Notes: generated by a model from the letters alone, not told the origin. A stretch of 64,000 nt of DNA from Alisma plantago-aquatica (GCA_963693085.1 OY856409.1:658732591-658796590); one strand, 5' to 3'; shown: positions 22,040-34,532, numbered from the stretch's first letter. Numbers and translations: made by a program.

Positions 22040-22765
22040 CTATGTAATTGGGAATGTTCACTTAGCTTTTTCTTTTTGTTGGGAATGTTCACATAGCTCT
22101 TCTTTTTAGTTGGGAATGTTCACATAGCTTTTCTTTTTAATTGGGAATGTTCACATAGCTTTTCCTTTTTGTTGAGAATGTTCACATAGCTCTTCTTTTT
22201 AGTTGGGAATGTTCACATAGTTTTTCTTTTTAATTGGGAATGTTCACACAGCTTTTCCTTTTTGTTGAGAATGTTCACATAGCTCTTCTTTTTAGTTGGG
22301 AATGTTCACATAGCTTTTCCTTTTTAGTTGGGAATGTTCACATAGCTCTTCCTTTTAGTTGGGAATGTTCACATAGCTTTTCCTTTTAGTTGGGAATGTT
22401 CACATAGCTTTTCCTTTTAGTTGAGAATGTTCACATAGCTCTTCTTTTTAGTTGGGAATGTTCAATAGCTTTTCCTTTTAGTTGGGAATGTTCACATAGC
22501 TTTTCCTTTTAGTTGAGAATGTTCACATAGCTCTTCTTTTTTAGTTGGGAATGTTCACATAGCTCTTCCTTTTAGTTGGGAATGTTCACATAGCTTTTCC
22601 TTTTTGTTAAGAATGTTCACATAGCTCTTCTTTTTAGTTGGGAATGTTCACATAGCTTTTCCTTTTTATTGAGAATGTTAACATAGCTCTTCTTTTTAGT
22701 TGGGAAGGTTCACATAGCTTTTCCTTTTAATTGAGAATGTTCACATAGCTCTTATTTTTAGTTAT
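22040..22765. repeat. Satellite of about 31-32 bp units in element A interior
   Basis: About 22 tandem units of the form TAGTTGGGAATGTTCACATAG then CTTTTCCTTTT. Units differ by CTCTTC/CTTTTC and one- or two-base length changes. The unit shares the CACATAGCTTTTC core with the telomere-type units in A LTRs, suggesting common origin. Confidence 0.85.
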
Positions 22766-23186
22766 ATTATACTCTCTAGATTGTTTCAGAATGACTACTT
22801 GATTAGAGTAATAAAAAAGATAACAATCTAAGAGTTTCATACTTGCCTTATCTTCAATAATCTTATACCTGGCCAGGGTATATAAGTATTGAGATTAGGT
22901 AGTATGCACTTTATTTGCTATCATATTCCTCACTTCTTATATCATTATACACACATGATTTTCTATTCCTATATTTTCTCCAAGCATCACTTCTATATGT
23001 CATCTTATATCACAAAGATAGGAGAAATCATAAAACATTTTAAAGAGAACTGAGTAAAATGTAAATTCTCATCTTCCTTGTGTCCTTATAGGACTAGTCA
23101 AAGGAAGTTCAAAAATAGCTACTTTCATATCTTTAACACATAGAATCATGAAATGAAGTATCAGGATGAATATATTTCATTTGACA

Positions 23187-26100
23187 ACACATCACCCAGT
23201 GATAGGTCCTCACATAGGATTAGTGGCACTACCCTATATTAGGGTTTCATGCACCTTACCCCATTTTAGGGATTAAGGATTTCTATTTACATCCAAGTAG
23301 GGTTTCTCTTACCTCATACCCAAATTAGAGTTTCTTTCATTGTTACACTAAGTTAGGGTTACATCATCATCCTGGATTTATGATAACACTCAACTTTGCC
23401 CTAAATTAGGATTTCACACATAGCTTTGCCCAAATTAGGGTTTCACACATAGCTTTGCTCTAACTAGGGTTTCACACATAGCTTTTCTCTAATTAGGGTT
23501 TCACACATAGCATTTCTCTAATTAGGGTTAGGGCTCATTGATTAGGGTTTCATGATTCCCATTATTATGGATCAAACCCTTATCACATAGTTTACTCAAA
23601 ATGAGAGAATTAGGGCTTAATTATATAAGCATTCATATCTTATCATTCTCTCTCTCATCCTCTTTAGGATGTTAAGTACTCCAAGATTGATCTAGGTCAA
23701 CTCTTCTCTTGAGTACACATAGCTAGGGTTAACCTTCACAATCATCATGGGTCTACATCTTTAATAATCACATAGCTGATTGACCTTTGATCATATTAGA
23801 TGACAAAATGGTCTAATTAATTAAACCATCAATTATATAAGGAATTCAAAAGAATTGACCAGTTAAACTTTCAAATCCACGAAGTGATCGATTGGGTTAA
23901 CCATTGAAATCTTCAAATGCATTAAGTATCTAAATAGGTTCACCATATTGGACCTTCAATTACATGAGATATTCAAATGGATTAACCAGGTTGTCCTTCA
24001 CAAAGTTAATTACTTATACCCTCAATGATCTTGGTTCTCATACATCAATTGGTTAAAAACCATTTAAACAAGTTGTACATGAAACCAATTGGACAAAGTA
24101 GGTATTGAAACCGTTTGCACTTTGGGTCTCCTAACGGTTTGAGATCGTTTGGTCCCAAACAGTCTTGAGACCGTTTGGTCCAAACCTTCTCAAAACCACA
24201 TGGACCAAAAAGGCACTTCAACACTCAATCGACTTAATGTTTCAATCCATGGACCAATTATAAATTGAACCACTAAGGTATTCATCATTTGGACCAATGA
24301 ATCACCATTCAATTAGACCTTAAATTTAGGGTTTTGAACCCAATTGAACTAGGTTTGATAATCAAGAAACCATCACTTAGGGTTTGAAATCGAGGATCCA
24401 TCAATGGTTGACATTGTGGAATCAAATCAATTGAAATCAATGAACTATCATCATCACATGATATGACCTGACGTCAAACGGTCTTGGATGACCACCAAAT
24501 GGTCTTGAGACCGTTTGGTTGATCTCCAAACGGTCTTGAGACCGTTTTCCCATCTCATCATAAAAAACCATGACATCCAATTAGGGTTTTGGACCATTGG
24601 ATTGATTATCAAATCAACACTTAGTTACAATTCAATTTGGTACCTTTGGACCTTCAAAAACTTAGCCATACTTAACCCTAGACCTCCAAACGGTCTTAGG
24701 TGACCCACAAACGGTCTTTAGACCATTTGGGTGATCCCCAAATGGTTTTGAAACCGTTTGGGTTAATCAACCCAAAACATCATCTCAATAAATTGGAAAT
24801 TCAACACTTAATCGATTAGGGTTTGCAATTAAGGAATCATTCACAATTGAAAAATACAAGATCAAACCAATTGAAACCATTGGATCAAGAACCAAGCACC
24901 ACATAATATATCTTCAAATGGTCAACCATCTGAAATGGTCAACCATTCCAAACGGTTTGGAATCCAAACCACCAAACGGTTTGGTGAAACCGTTTGGACT
25001 CAACATTGAAACCGTTTGCCCTAGATATTTGGGTAGGTGTGTGCTTACGATGATGTCATCATAATCAAACTCCAAACTCACGAAATATACTGTGATTTCC
25101 ATGGAGATTTCATCAATCAACCAAACTTAATTTCAGAAATGTAGAAATGATCACCAATTGATAAGGAATAGATTGCAATAATAAAATTAAGGGTTCAAGT
25201 TATAAAACCCACCTCCAATTGAGCTCCAAGCTCACGAAAACAATGGTGGATGAAGCTCTTGAAACTCCCCCTAGGCTCGTCCTCAAGCTTTTGTTTGAAA
25301 AGTTTGGCTAGGGTTGAAGAGGAGATCGAAATAAGAAGAAATCAATGATTTATTTTTGATTTCCACCATGGAATCAAGGAGAACGAAGGTCAAGGGCTTA
25401 CAAACAGGTTGGGGGTCGTACTCCTGATCCTCCACAGATTCTTGGTCGTTTTCCAAGCAAGGGGAAAGAAAGAAATCCGAACAAGCCTTTGTTTTGGCTT
25501 AGAAAGGGTACTTTTATAAGAAAATTGATGAGAGAGAAAATCTCTTATAAAAGTCTATTAATTCCAAAATTGTTGCCACCACTTCCCCCTTGGTTTCTTG
25601 CATTCAAGGGAATCTATATCCCCACCGATATCCCTTCCATTATCCATGAATTAAGGGAAAATAAATTAAGCACCTTAACCCTTATAACAAGAATATCCAT
25701 ATTTGAGTGGAAATTCTTTTTCTTATAATAATGGTGAGTGGAATTTCACCTCCGTAGGATATGCTCGTGCCTTTTCAAGGCTTTAAGCTCATCCACACAC
25801 ATATGAATCCAACCATTTTAATTTTGGTTGAAGGCCCTTTAATTAATACATTCATTTTTGCCCTAAATTGAATTAGGGTTTCACTTAGGATTAAATCTTG
25901 ATTATTTTAATATCAAGATTCTCTCTCCTCCAACTTAATTCAAATGAGGCACCTCTCTCATTTTTTTTCTCTACATGATGGCAAGAAACATTAGGGACCT
26001 TATTGGAGTGGTAACTTGCATATTGAACCCTAGGTTTTGGGTAAATTGCACTCTACACCAAAACTAGGTTTTAATGCACAAAGATTGCTTTACAAGCTTA

Positions 26101-26401
26101 ATGTTGGTGCCCAAGCTTGAGGAAACCATACCACTACATCATATTCATTATTATGATGTCTCAACATAAGAGTAACATCTTATCATGCAACATTTTCAAG
26201 TTAACCCCTCAACTTGGGTAATTTGCACTTTAGTCCAAAATAAGCAAACATTGCTTCAACATTGTTCAAACAGGACCAAAATTGAAACATAAGTTTCTAA
26301 AGAGCCTTAATTAATTTTCAAAGGATAAGCACAAGCATCTAATCATCCTTATTAAGAAAAACACCTAGGATTAGAATATAACCCAGGTCAGGGATGTTAT
26401 A
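23187..26401 (-). repeat. Element A LTR3 (outer 5' LTR), left part deleted, no LINE
   Basis: It corresponds to LTR2 from about 17622 to its end, and finishes GGGATGTTATA beside GATGT. It is visibly more diverged from LTR1/2 than they are from each other and has an empty LINE site at 25873. Telomere-type units lie at 23225-23545, the palindrome array at 24110-25020 and the TATA-like motif at 25191-25216. Confidence 0.83.
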
Positions 26402-27807
26402 GATGTCACCATCATCTACCTCTAGACTATTATCCTTACTGCCCTAAGACATGGACAACAGTCCTAACATATGTTTGGAACTCAATGGAACATCAATTAA
26501 TCATAAGAACTCGAATTTGAAAGTAGTTCAATAAGTTCAACAATATTGAAAATGAATAATAACATAGTTGGGTTCAAGTTATATAACCCACTTCTAGAAC
26601 AACTTCCAAGCTTCCAAGCTCCAACTCTTCACGTTCCCAAGGTTGAAGATGAGCTTATACAAGTTCAAGGCTTGATCTCCTTAGCACTTGCACGATATCT
26701 TCACTTCTTGTGGCTGATATCACCTTGCTAGGTTGATATCACCTTGCTTGGTCGATATCCTTTCTCTTTGGCCGATACCAAGCTCTAAAACTCGACACTC
26801 CTCACTCATGCATGATACTAAGGTAGTAGGCACGTTATGTAAGGGAAAGACGATAATGAGATCCTAAAATTCTACTAATAGGTGAAGGGAAGGGTATTTA
26901 TACTTGTGGTTTATGAAAAAGATTGTAAGATGTGTAATTACCTTAAGCTACTAAGTGCCACATGGCCATGCATGGTTTGACACATATATTTGCATGTATC
27001 ACATCTTTATCTTGCCATGCAAAATAAGAACTTGAGGATATAGCAAAGGATAATGGTCGTCCCTTTTGGTTATCTTCTAGGGCAAGTTACTTCCACTCAC
27101 ATTATTATTATATTCAACACAACCTTTTCCAAAGAAAAGTTGCAAACCGATACATATGACTCCCTTGAGGTGCTTATCCCATCACAGGAAAAGCCAAGAG
27201 TCAACAAACTGATAGGAGACTTACTCTATGGCTCCATGGCTGATAAGGACTCCTATTTTCAAGTCTTCAACTTGATATGACTCATACAAGGGCTTTAACG
27301 TAGTCTTTTCATCACCAAGAATGCTATCTCTCCAAGATGATTCAAACATAGTGTCTCCTTCTTGATCTCTCCTCTAAATAATACTACAAAAGAGTAGAGA
27401 CATTCTAGAACATGTAATTTGCACATCAACCCTTCATTTTGGATAGATTGCAATTTGTACCATAAGTGATGCACAAAGCACTTTGCATTTATTCAAACCA
27501 GTTCTCACTTAGAATTTAGGCTTTCCACAAGCCACCACTTAGTATCATTCTCACTCTTATGATGTTAGAACACTTAGGGTACATTCAACATGTGACATTT
27601 TGCAATATAACCCCTCATCTTGGGTAAATTGCACTTTACACTCAGACTATCATATAATGCACAAATAGTTTACAAATAAGCTCAAACTTGAAAATAACTT
27701 CACAAAGAGTCTTAATTATTTTTCAAAAGATTAGAAAAAGTTTGTAAATGACTTACTTAAGCCAAAACTTCTAGGTTTAGGGCATAACCCAGGTTAGGGA
27801 TGTTACA
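26402..27807 (-). repeat. Element B left LTR, second part
   Basis: It continues the LTR broken at 9115 and ends GGGATGTTACA. A TATA-like motif (GGGTTCAAGTTATATAACCC on the plus strand) is at 26570-26590. CTTAT at 27556-27560 is the uninterrupted form of the site used by D in the other LTR. No coding sequence is supported. Confidence 0.83.
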
Positions 27808-27844
27808 ATTATCAACCCCTAAAAAGGATTTCGTCCCTGAACTC
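27808..27844 (-). promoter_or_regulatory. Polypurine tract of element B
   Basis: Minus strand: GGATTTCG near 27826, then TTTTTAGGGGTTGATAAT and the LTR. The hairpin seen in A and D has lost one arm here. Confidence 0.6.
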
Positions 27845-28132
27845 TCAAGAGAAAAGAGAATTGTACTTCCTCCTCATCTCTTCCTCTAGGTCCCATGTGG
27901 CTTCTTCAACGCCACAGTGATGCCAGAGAACTTTCACAAGAACTATGTCTTTCTTCTTCAAATTCTTGACCCTTCTGTCAAGAATCACCATAGGACCTTC
28001 CACATAGGATATATCTTCATTCAATTCTACCTCTATAGGTTGCAACACCATCTCTGTATCGGGATGACACTTTCTCAGCATAGATGTATGAAACACTGGA
28101 TGTAGTCTATGTAGCGCAGGTGGCAATTCCAA
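27845..28132 (-). pseudogene. Element B integrase C-terminus with chromodomain
   Basis: The 95-codon open stretch reads LPPALHRLHPVFHTSMLRKC, the GPF/Y-side tail of Gypsy integrase, and then a chromodomain: EGPMVILDRRVKNLK..., VLVKVLWHHCGVEEATWDLE, EEMRRKYNSLF. The chromodomain directs integration to particular chromatin and defines chromoviruses. Aromatic cage residues W (LWHH) and W (ATWD) are present. This stretch is open, but the integrase upstream is full of stops. Confidence 0.87.
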
Positions 28133-29257
28133 CTTATAAGCTACCTTTCTAATCCGTGTTGTTATGGGTAAGGTCCCATAAATCTAGGAGCTAACTTACC
28201 CTTCTTTCCAATTTGAGAATACCTTTCCAAGGAGAGACCTTGAGATACACTCTGTCTCCAACTTGGAATTATAAAGGTCTACGACGTTTATCGACATAAG
28301 ACTTCTATCTATCTTGTGCATCTTTCAACTGTTGTTGTATAACTTTAATCTTTTTAGTTATTTGTTGCACTAACTCTGAACCCAAAAGTTGGTATTCTCC
28401 GGTCTCAAACCATCATAACGAAGATCTACAATGTCTACCATATAATGCTTCATATGGTGCCATATCAATACTAGCCTGATAACTATTGTTATAGGAAATT
28501 TCTATCAAGCTCAAGTGTAAGTCCCAACTTCCTACAAACTGAAGAACACATGCTCTAAGAAAGTCTTCCAAAATCTATATAGTCTGTTCAGACTATCCAT
28601 CTGTCTGAGGGTGAAAAGTTGTACTAAACTTCAACTGCGTACCCAGGGCTTTATGTAGTCGTTCCCAAAAATGACTTGTAAACTAGGGACCTCTATCAGA
28701 TACAATCATAGTTGGAACTCCGTGCAATTGCACTATCTCGTCTATGTAGATCTGTGCAAGTTTTTCAGTAGTAGAGGTTGTTTTGACAGGAAGAAAATAT
28801 GTTGTCTTAGTCAACCTATCAACTATCACCCAAATGGAATCATGACTTTTGGCCATTCTTGGTAGACCAACACAAAGTCCATTGTCGCGTGATCCCATTT
28901 CCACTGAGGTATAGGTAAGGGTTGCAATTTTCCTACAGGCTTCTAGTATTCTACTTTAACCTACTGACACACCAGACACTACATAACAAACTTAGCTACA
29001 TCTTTCTTCAACTCGGGCCACCAATACATATCTTTTAAGTTATGATACATTTTAGTGCTCCCTGGATGCATTGCATACATGGATGAGTGAGCTTCCTCCA
29101 TAACTAACTTTCTTAAGTTATTGGCATCATGAACTACCATCCTACCATGGTAACAAACTATCCCATCCTCTGATTCATGAAAACTGTCTCGTTTCTCACT
29201 ACCCAGCTCTGACTTGATCTGCTGAATCACAGTATCGGCTTGTTATGCCTCTTTAAT
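28133..29257 (-). pseudogene. Element B integrase, degenerate
   Basis: Minus strand: zinc-binding region HPGSTKMYHNLKDMYWWPEL with CLVC after a stop, then the core. DSIWVIVDRLTKTTYFLPVK and IVSDRGP give part of the catalytic Asp pair, with frame changes between the first (MDFV) and the rest. Many stops follow up to the chromodomain. The enzyme would insert the cDNA in the genome; this copy cannot. Confidence 0.83.
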
Positions 29258-29824
29258 CTATTCTTTCAGAGTAGGTTTCACATGCATCTCAGCTAACAAC
29301 CCTGCTAACAAAGATACCTCTAACTGCACAATCATCTGTCTCAAAGAGACAAGCATATCCCACTTACAGCACACTAAAGAATTCAGCTGTGCTTTATATG
29401 TGGGTGGAGATGAAGAATTCCTACTGAGTGCATCTGTCACTACATTGGCTTTCCCTGGATGATAATCAATTGTACAATCGTAGTCCTTAATTAACTCCAT
29501 CTAGCGACGTTGAATCATATTCAGCTCGTGATATGAGAAGATGTATTTTAAGTTTTTATGGTCTGTGAAAATTTGACATGTTTCTCCATATAGCTAATGC
29601 CTCCAGATTTTCAACGCGTGAACCACTACAGCTAATTCTAGATCATGTGTCAGATAATTCTCCTCGTGTTTCTTAAGCTATCAAGAAGCAAAAGAAACTA
29701 CATGATCACTCTGCATCAACACATAGCCTAGACCATTCTTAGAAGTGTCACAAAAAATAATGTATCCCTTTCCCTGCTCAGGTAAAACCAATACAGATGC
29801 ACTAGTCAACCTTTCTTTCAACAA
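29258..29824 (-). pseudogene. Element B RNase H region
   Basis: Recognisable pieces are [46 protein letters not shown] and [15 protein letters not shown], the usual Gypsy RNase H sequence of blocks with the D-E-D residues mostly present. Several stops interrupt it. Confidence 0.82.
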
Positions 29825-30692
29825 CTAGAAAGAATGTTGACACTTGTCATTCCAGACAAAAGAAACTTCCTTCCTAGTCAACTTGGTTAGAGGTAATGCT
29901 ACTGAACTGAAGTCTTTGATAACCCTTCTGTAGTAACCTATCAAACCTAGAAAACTGTGAATCTCAGTCAGTGTCTTGGGTTGTTCCCACTCCACAACAG
30001 ACTCTACTTTCCTAGGATCAACACGAATACCTGAAGTAGATATAACGTGTCCAAGAAAAGATACTTCTGACAACCAGAATTCACACTTGCTAAATTTAGC
30101 ATATAACTTATGTTGTCTCAACAAAGTCAAGGCTTGACAAACGTGTTGTTCATGTTGTTGACCATTTCTATTGTAAATCAGGATGTCGTCTATGAAGACT
30201 ACTATGAACTGATCGAGGAATGGCCGAAAGATTCTATTCATTAGCTCCATGAATGTAGCTGATGCATTAGTTAGTCCAAATGACATAACTACAAACTCAT
30301 AATTGACCATACCTCATCCTAAAGGCTGACTTAGGTATGTCACTCTCCTTGATACGTAACTAATGAGATCCTGATCTTAGATCTATCTTAGAGAACACTG
30401 TTGCACCACACAACTGGTCAAATAGATCATCTATCCTTAGCAGAGGATATTTGTTCTTTATAGTCACCTTGTTAAGCTGTCTATAGTCTATGCATAATAT
30501 CATAGACCCATCTTTCTTTTTAACAAAGAGAACTGGAGCACCCCATGGTGAAGTACTCAGTCAAATGAAACCTTTTTCAAGTAATTCTTGTAACTATTTC
30601 TTGAGTTCTTCCATCTCAGCTGGTGCCATCCTATAAGGTGTTTGGGCTATAGGTTACGTACCCAGAATAATATTAATCTCAAAGTCAATCTC
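29825..30692 (-). pseudogene. Element B reverse transcriptase
   Basis: It starts after the protease with REIDFEIN..., [45 protein letters not shown], and continues in an open 161-codon stretch (29825-30310) with [15 protein letters not shown], the active site FIDDIL and FLGHVIS. The catalytic Asp pair is intact, but stops before 30310 break the N-terminal half. Confidence 0.87.
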
Positions 30693-31304
30693 TCAGGGTG
30701 GAGGAACATTTGGAAATTCCTCAGGAAACACATCCTCAAATTCCCTGACAACAGGAACTTCACAAAGACTAGGACTCTCTGCTCTGGTATCTACCACATG
30801 TGCCAAGAATGTGAAGCATCCTTGTCGCATCAACCTCTCTACTACCATTTCTGACACTAGACAAGTTGGAAGAATCTTTCTGTCCCCCTGATAGACCCAT
30901 GTCTTATCATCGTGTGTAAACATAGCTTTCTTGGAACCGCAATACTTTATACTTTGTAGGGTATCCATTCTGAGAATTGCATCAAACATGTGCATTTTAA
31001 GTGGTATAAGATCCACTTGAATGTTGTGTTCTGAGAAAGGAAGAACACAGGGAGAGCATACCTCCCGCAACACTGCTGTTCCGACTAACAGTGTTTCTAA
31101 TAATAGATTATCCACTCTACGATTGAAAATCATATTGCAATCATGAATCACTTCTCGAGTGATAAAGGAATGCGTAGCACCCAGATCAATCAAAATAGAT
31201 ACGAAGCAAGATGAAGACATATCATAATGAAATAATTTCATTTGACCTGTCACAACTCGTGGATTAACCACTACCTCTGGCTGATTCATAGCATAGAATC
31301 TCAT
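30693..31304 (-). pseudogene. Element B aspartic protease, open frame
   Basis: The longest uninterrupted frame of B (about 203 codons). It has MVVNPRVVTG-like entry, then VSILIDLGATHSFIT, where the catalytic D-S-G is D-L-G, then a typical hydrophobic fold and the end EFEDVFPEEFPNVPPP that leads into RT. It would cleave the Gag-Pol polyprotein. The stop at its end and the changed active-site loop make it doubtful. Confidence 0.83.
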
Positions 31305-32491
31305 TGTTGCCTGTTGCCGACCTCATGCTCTGTTGGCTGGTATAGATGATCCTACTTGGGATGCTTGTCCACGTCCTCTAATGCCACTAATGAACTATTG
31401 TCTCTATGAGCCTTGTTGACTCTGCCTCAATGGTTGGGTTACTTCTATGTCTCTAACTGGACAATCCTTTATCATATGTCCTGTCTGCCTACACCTATAG
31501 CAGACTCTGTCTTCCCATTGCGACCTAAGTCATCCTGCCACTGACATCGATGCTGAGCTATGGGCTCCACTTGGTGGAAAACTACGACCTCTACTTCTGC
31601 TGGACATCCATTGCGTCTGAGCACTGAACCTCTGTGGTTCTACTAGTGCAGTAAACCTTGGTTTCTTAAAATTTCTAGACCTCTGATCCTAGAATTGTGT
31701 AGGTACTTTCCTACTATTTACCTCATGTTTCTCTATCACGGACCTCTCTATCCGCCTAACTGACTCCACAAAGGTGGAAAACCTCTCTCTATTTTATAAA
31801 GTAGATACAGGTGTGGTTAATTCAACGTTCAAACCTTTCTTAAAACGTCAAATTCTCTCCTCATATGTAGTAGCCATATGCGGACAAAACCGCAGAAGCT
31901 CCATAAATTTAGCTTCATACTCGCTAACCTTCATTGGTCCTTGCCTAATCTGCTCAAACTATGAAATCTTCTCATCCGGATAAGTCTTAGGAAAGTATCT
32001 ATTGACAAACTCTCGTCGGAATTCCTTCCATCCGACCTCAATACTAGGTCTTTTCTCTTCCTCAATGGCCCACCAATCGCCAGCACTTCCTTTCAGAAGG
32101 TATACAACATGCTTAACTTTATCATCCTATGGAATGTCAAGGATCCTAAAGGCTTTCTCTATCTCGGTAAGTCATGAATCTGCATCTGCTGGGTCAGCTG
32201 TGCCAGCGTATTCAATAGCTCCTACCCGACACAACTGTTCAAAGGTCTTACCAGATCCATGTCCCTCACTGGGAACCGGTACCTATGGGCTGGTGCTGGT
32301 ATCCGATCAGCCATATGCGTCATTGTATTCATGATCCGCCCAAAAAGAGCATGAAAGGTTGGGTTTTCTATCATAGCTTGGTCAAGTTGGGGATTCTTAG
32401 GCACTGGTTCTTCTCTAGCCCGATCTCTTGCACCACCTCCTAGTGCATCAACACTGCTCTCAGCAACATATTCTTCGTGCGCTCCATCCAT
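31305..32491 (-). pseudogene. Element B gag
   Basis: Minus strand from MDGAHEEYVAESSVDALGG; a retrotransposon gag core (VVYLLKGSAGDWWAIEEEKR, EFVNRYFPKTYPDEKIS, FMELLRFCPHM) and a CCHC knuckle CYRCRQTGHMIKDC at 31460-31504. About eight stops and a frameshift near 32222. Sixty bases of leader (32492-32553) follow before the DNA transposon; the PBS and adjoining LTR start are lost. Confidence 0.85.
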
Positions 32492-32699
32492 CTTTTAGTT
32501 TTACTTCTTCTCCTACACGAGGAAAAGTCACTATAAGATACACTGGAGGACTAGTACATGAATGGTCTGTAGCGTCAGTTTTTTTAAGCCTGTAGTGTCA
32601 CTTTTTAACTGACACCTAAGTGGCTGTCGCTATAGAATTTGACCTGTAGGGTTGATTTTTTAACCAAAGAAAACCGACGCAATAAGCTGTAAAAAATGA

Positions 32700-33170
32700 G
32701 GAAGAAACTGTGGCCAAAGTTGTAAGGTCGGTAATCAAGCTCAATCTGTAGACCTCTAGCATATGTTTTCTTAAATAACCGACCTTAGAAGTTCACTCTA
32801 AGGTCGGATATTTAAAAAAACCAATGCTACAAGTCTATAGTTTGAGCTTGACAATCTGTAGACCTGTAGCATTCGTTTTCTTAAAAAACTGACCTTAGAA
32901 GTTCACTCTAAGGTCGGTTATTTAAGAAAACTGATGCTACAAGTCTATAGATTGAGCTTGATAATTTGTAGACCTATAGCATCAATTTTCTTAAAAAACC
33001 GACCTTAGAAGTTCACTCTAAGGTCGGTTATTTAAGAAAACCGATGCTATAAGTCTACAGATTGAGCTTGACAATCTGTAGACATGTAGCATCAGTTTTC
33101 TTAAAAAACCGACCTTAGAAGTTAACTCTAAGGTCAGTTTTTTAAGAAAATTGATGCTACATGTCTATAA
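32700..33170. repeat. Left subterminal repeats, four units of about 110 bp
   Basis: Units start near 32741, 32850, 32968 and 33074 (AATCTGTAGACCT). Each contains the hairpin ACCGACCTTAGAAG...CTCTAAGGTCGGT and AAGAAAACCGATGCTACAAG. Arms of 10-12 bp are conserved between units. Confidence 0.82.
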
Positions 33171-33180
33171 ATTGTAACCA

Positions 33181-33335
33181 CACACGGTCGTGCTACGTGA
33201 CACGACCGTGCTACACAGCACGGCCGTGCTACCAGAAGCCAACACGCCCGTGCTACTAGAAGCCAACACGATCGTGCTAAGAGGTACGGTCCGAATACCA
33301 GAATCCAACACAACCGTGCTACACAACACGACCGT
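33181..33335. repeat. CACGACCGTGCTAC short repeats
   Basis: About eight degenerate copies of a CACGRCCGTGCTAC word, including the palindrome GCACGGCCGTGC near 33219. The same words recur at 35305 and 35374, on the other side of the Ulp1 gene, so they bracket the gene. Confidence 0.8.
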
Positions 33336-33604
33336 TGCATTTTTTTTAATTATGCAGAAATAGAAACAGAACAGAAGAACAAGAAGAACCAGGATATGGG
33401 AGAGGGGAGCATTGATGCTCAACCTTCACCATTCCAAACCACACATTCACAACAAAAATGATTCATATATTTAGTTGAGTTACACATAATCACATCATAA
33501 TTTACAAAATGATAGATTGCAAGTATGAGATGATATTAAATGTCAGATAAAAAAGTAAATATGAAAGAGTACTAAAACCACATACATAAATGGAGCTGAC
33601 ATAT

Positions 33605-34532
33605 TTAATCTAATGTTATATTGACTTCATTTAGAAAAGTATCTGACCACTCTTCTCAAAATTCATTTAAGTCCTCAAGTGTGTAAGGATGAGTTGCAAA
33701 GATCTGTAACAGAAAATGCACATGCTAATATTTTATAAAATGACTAAAATCACTTGAAAATTTATGATGTTATTCTTTATTACATGATCTATAGTCTGAA
33801 TGTCATATGATGCTTGTTTGACAATAGCTTGCATATATTTCATTATATAGTAGCCACAAGACCAATCATTATTTGTATAGGACACTATAAATAAAGAATT
33901 ATACTTAATGTTAGTAAACTACTATAAACAAGAGTTGAGATAAGAATATAACAATTGGCATATAAGAGTTAAAAATTAATACATATAAGACTAAGTAGTT
34001 GTCAAAGTAGCTACCTTGACATTTTTCAAAGTCAATGTCTTTAATTTTGTGGCTATTTGTCCTCCACCTTCATGAAAATCCTTTATACCCCTATCAATTA
34101 AATGATAGTTGGTAAAATAGAAATTCTAAATAGAAATATCATGTTGAAGCATTGACTAAATTTATGCTTACTCCATAGTTGGAAATTTCAATTTGTGGCC
34201 CCTTGTTGTTATTCCCATTGGGTCAACATAATAAAGACTCATCAAATTTGGGACAACCACCAATAATTCCCAATGTCTAGCTCTGAGTAAGAATAAAACA
34301 AACATTAAAATAATGAAATTTATTCATTATTAAAATTATACTGAATAATAATACTTACTTGACGTTAAAAGGAATTAGGATAATTTCCTTCCTCACACTA
34401 GCAAAATATTTGAATGCAGTACAGAAATATTCATTCACATCCTCAATGTGTGTCTCCACTTGACTAGTGATTGAAGGAACAAAGAATCCAACATTCCTTA
34501 TATCAAAGTTTATCGTCTTGGTATATAAATGG
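33605..34532 (-). pseudogene. Ulp1 (C48) SUMO-protease-like gene, 3' exons, broken
   Basis: Minus strand exons inferred from splice signals: 34532-34359 (HIEDVNEYFCTAF, KEIILIPFNVK), 34282-34172 (ARHWELLVVVP, SLYYVDPMG), 34090-34015 (EGIKDFHEGGGQIATKL), 33884 to about 33777 (CPIQ..NDWSCGYYIMKYM) and 33703 to about 33605 (FATHPYTLEDLNEF, EEWSDTF). The catalytic His (34272-34274), Asp (34222-34224) and Cys (33856-33858) of a Ulp1 peptidase are all there, in the right order; the GTAAGT/AG sites keep frame across the first two introns. A one-base loss after CPIQ and a stop in the last exon break it. Ulp1 enzymes cut SUMO from proteins; in plant transposons these are captured, fast-evolving copies. 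Confidence 0.82.

Larger units (their letters stand above)
21689..23186 (-). other. Element A right interior (3' non-coding part)
   Basis: It begins with the purine tract (minus strand) beside LTR2 and contains a satellite (22040-22765). At 22765-22930 it has sequence homologous in reverse to the D interior (56560-56720; shared ACCTGGCCAGGGTAT-like and CTTACCTTATCTTC-like words). It joins LTR3 abruptly at about 23187, the site of a deletion that removed gag, PBS and the left part of LTR3. No coding sequence. Confidence 0.7.
9116..26401 (-). mobile_element. Three-LTR, pol-less chromovirus complex (element A)
   Basis: Plus-strand order: LTR1 (9116-14970, right end lost), short interior with gag start and PBS (14971-15453), complete LTR2 (15454-21688), interior with purine tract and satellite (21689-23186), LTR3 (23187-26401, left part lost). 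One GATGT duplication surrounds the whole, so it entered as one element and later became an LTR-interior-LTR-interior-LTR array, most simply by unequal crossing-over, followed by two deletions. No protease, RT or integrase is present. Confidence 0.83.

Noticed and set aside
32530..32560. CACTATAAGATACACTGG as the CACTA terminus of the DNA transposon
   Set aside because: The string aligns with the gag leaders of C (41149) and A (15349), so it belongs to element B; the transposon starts after it.
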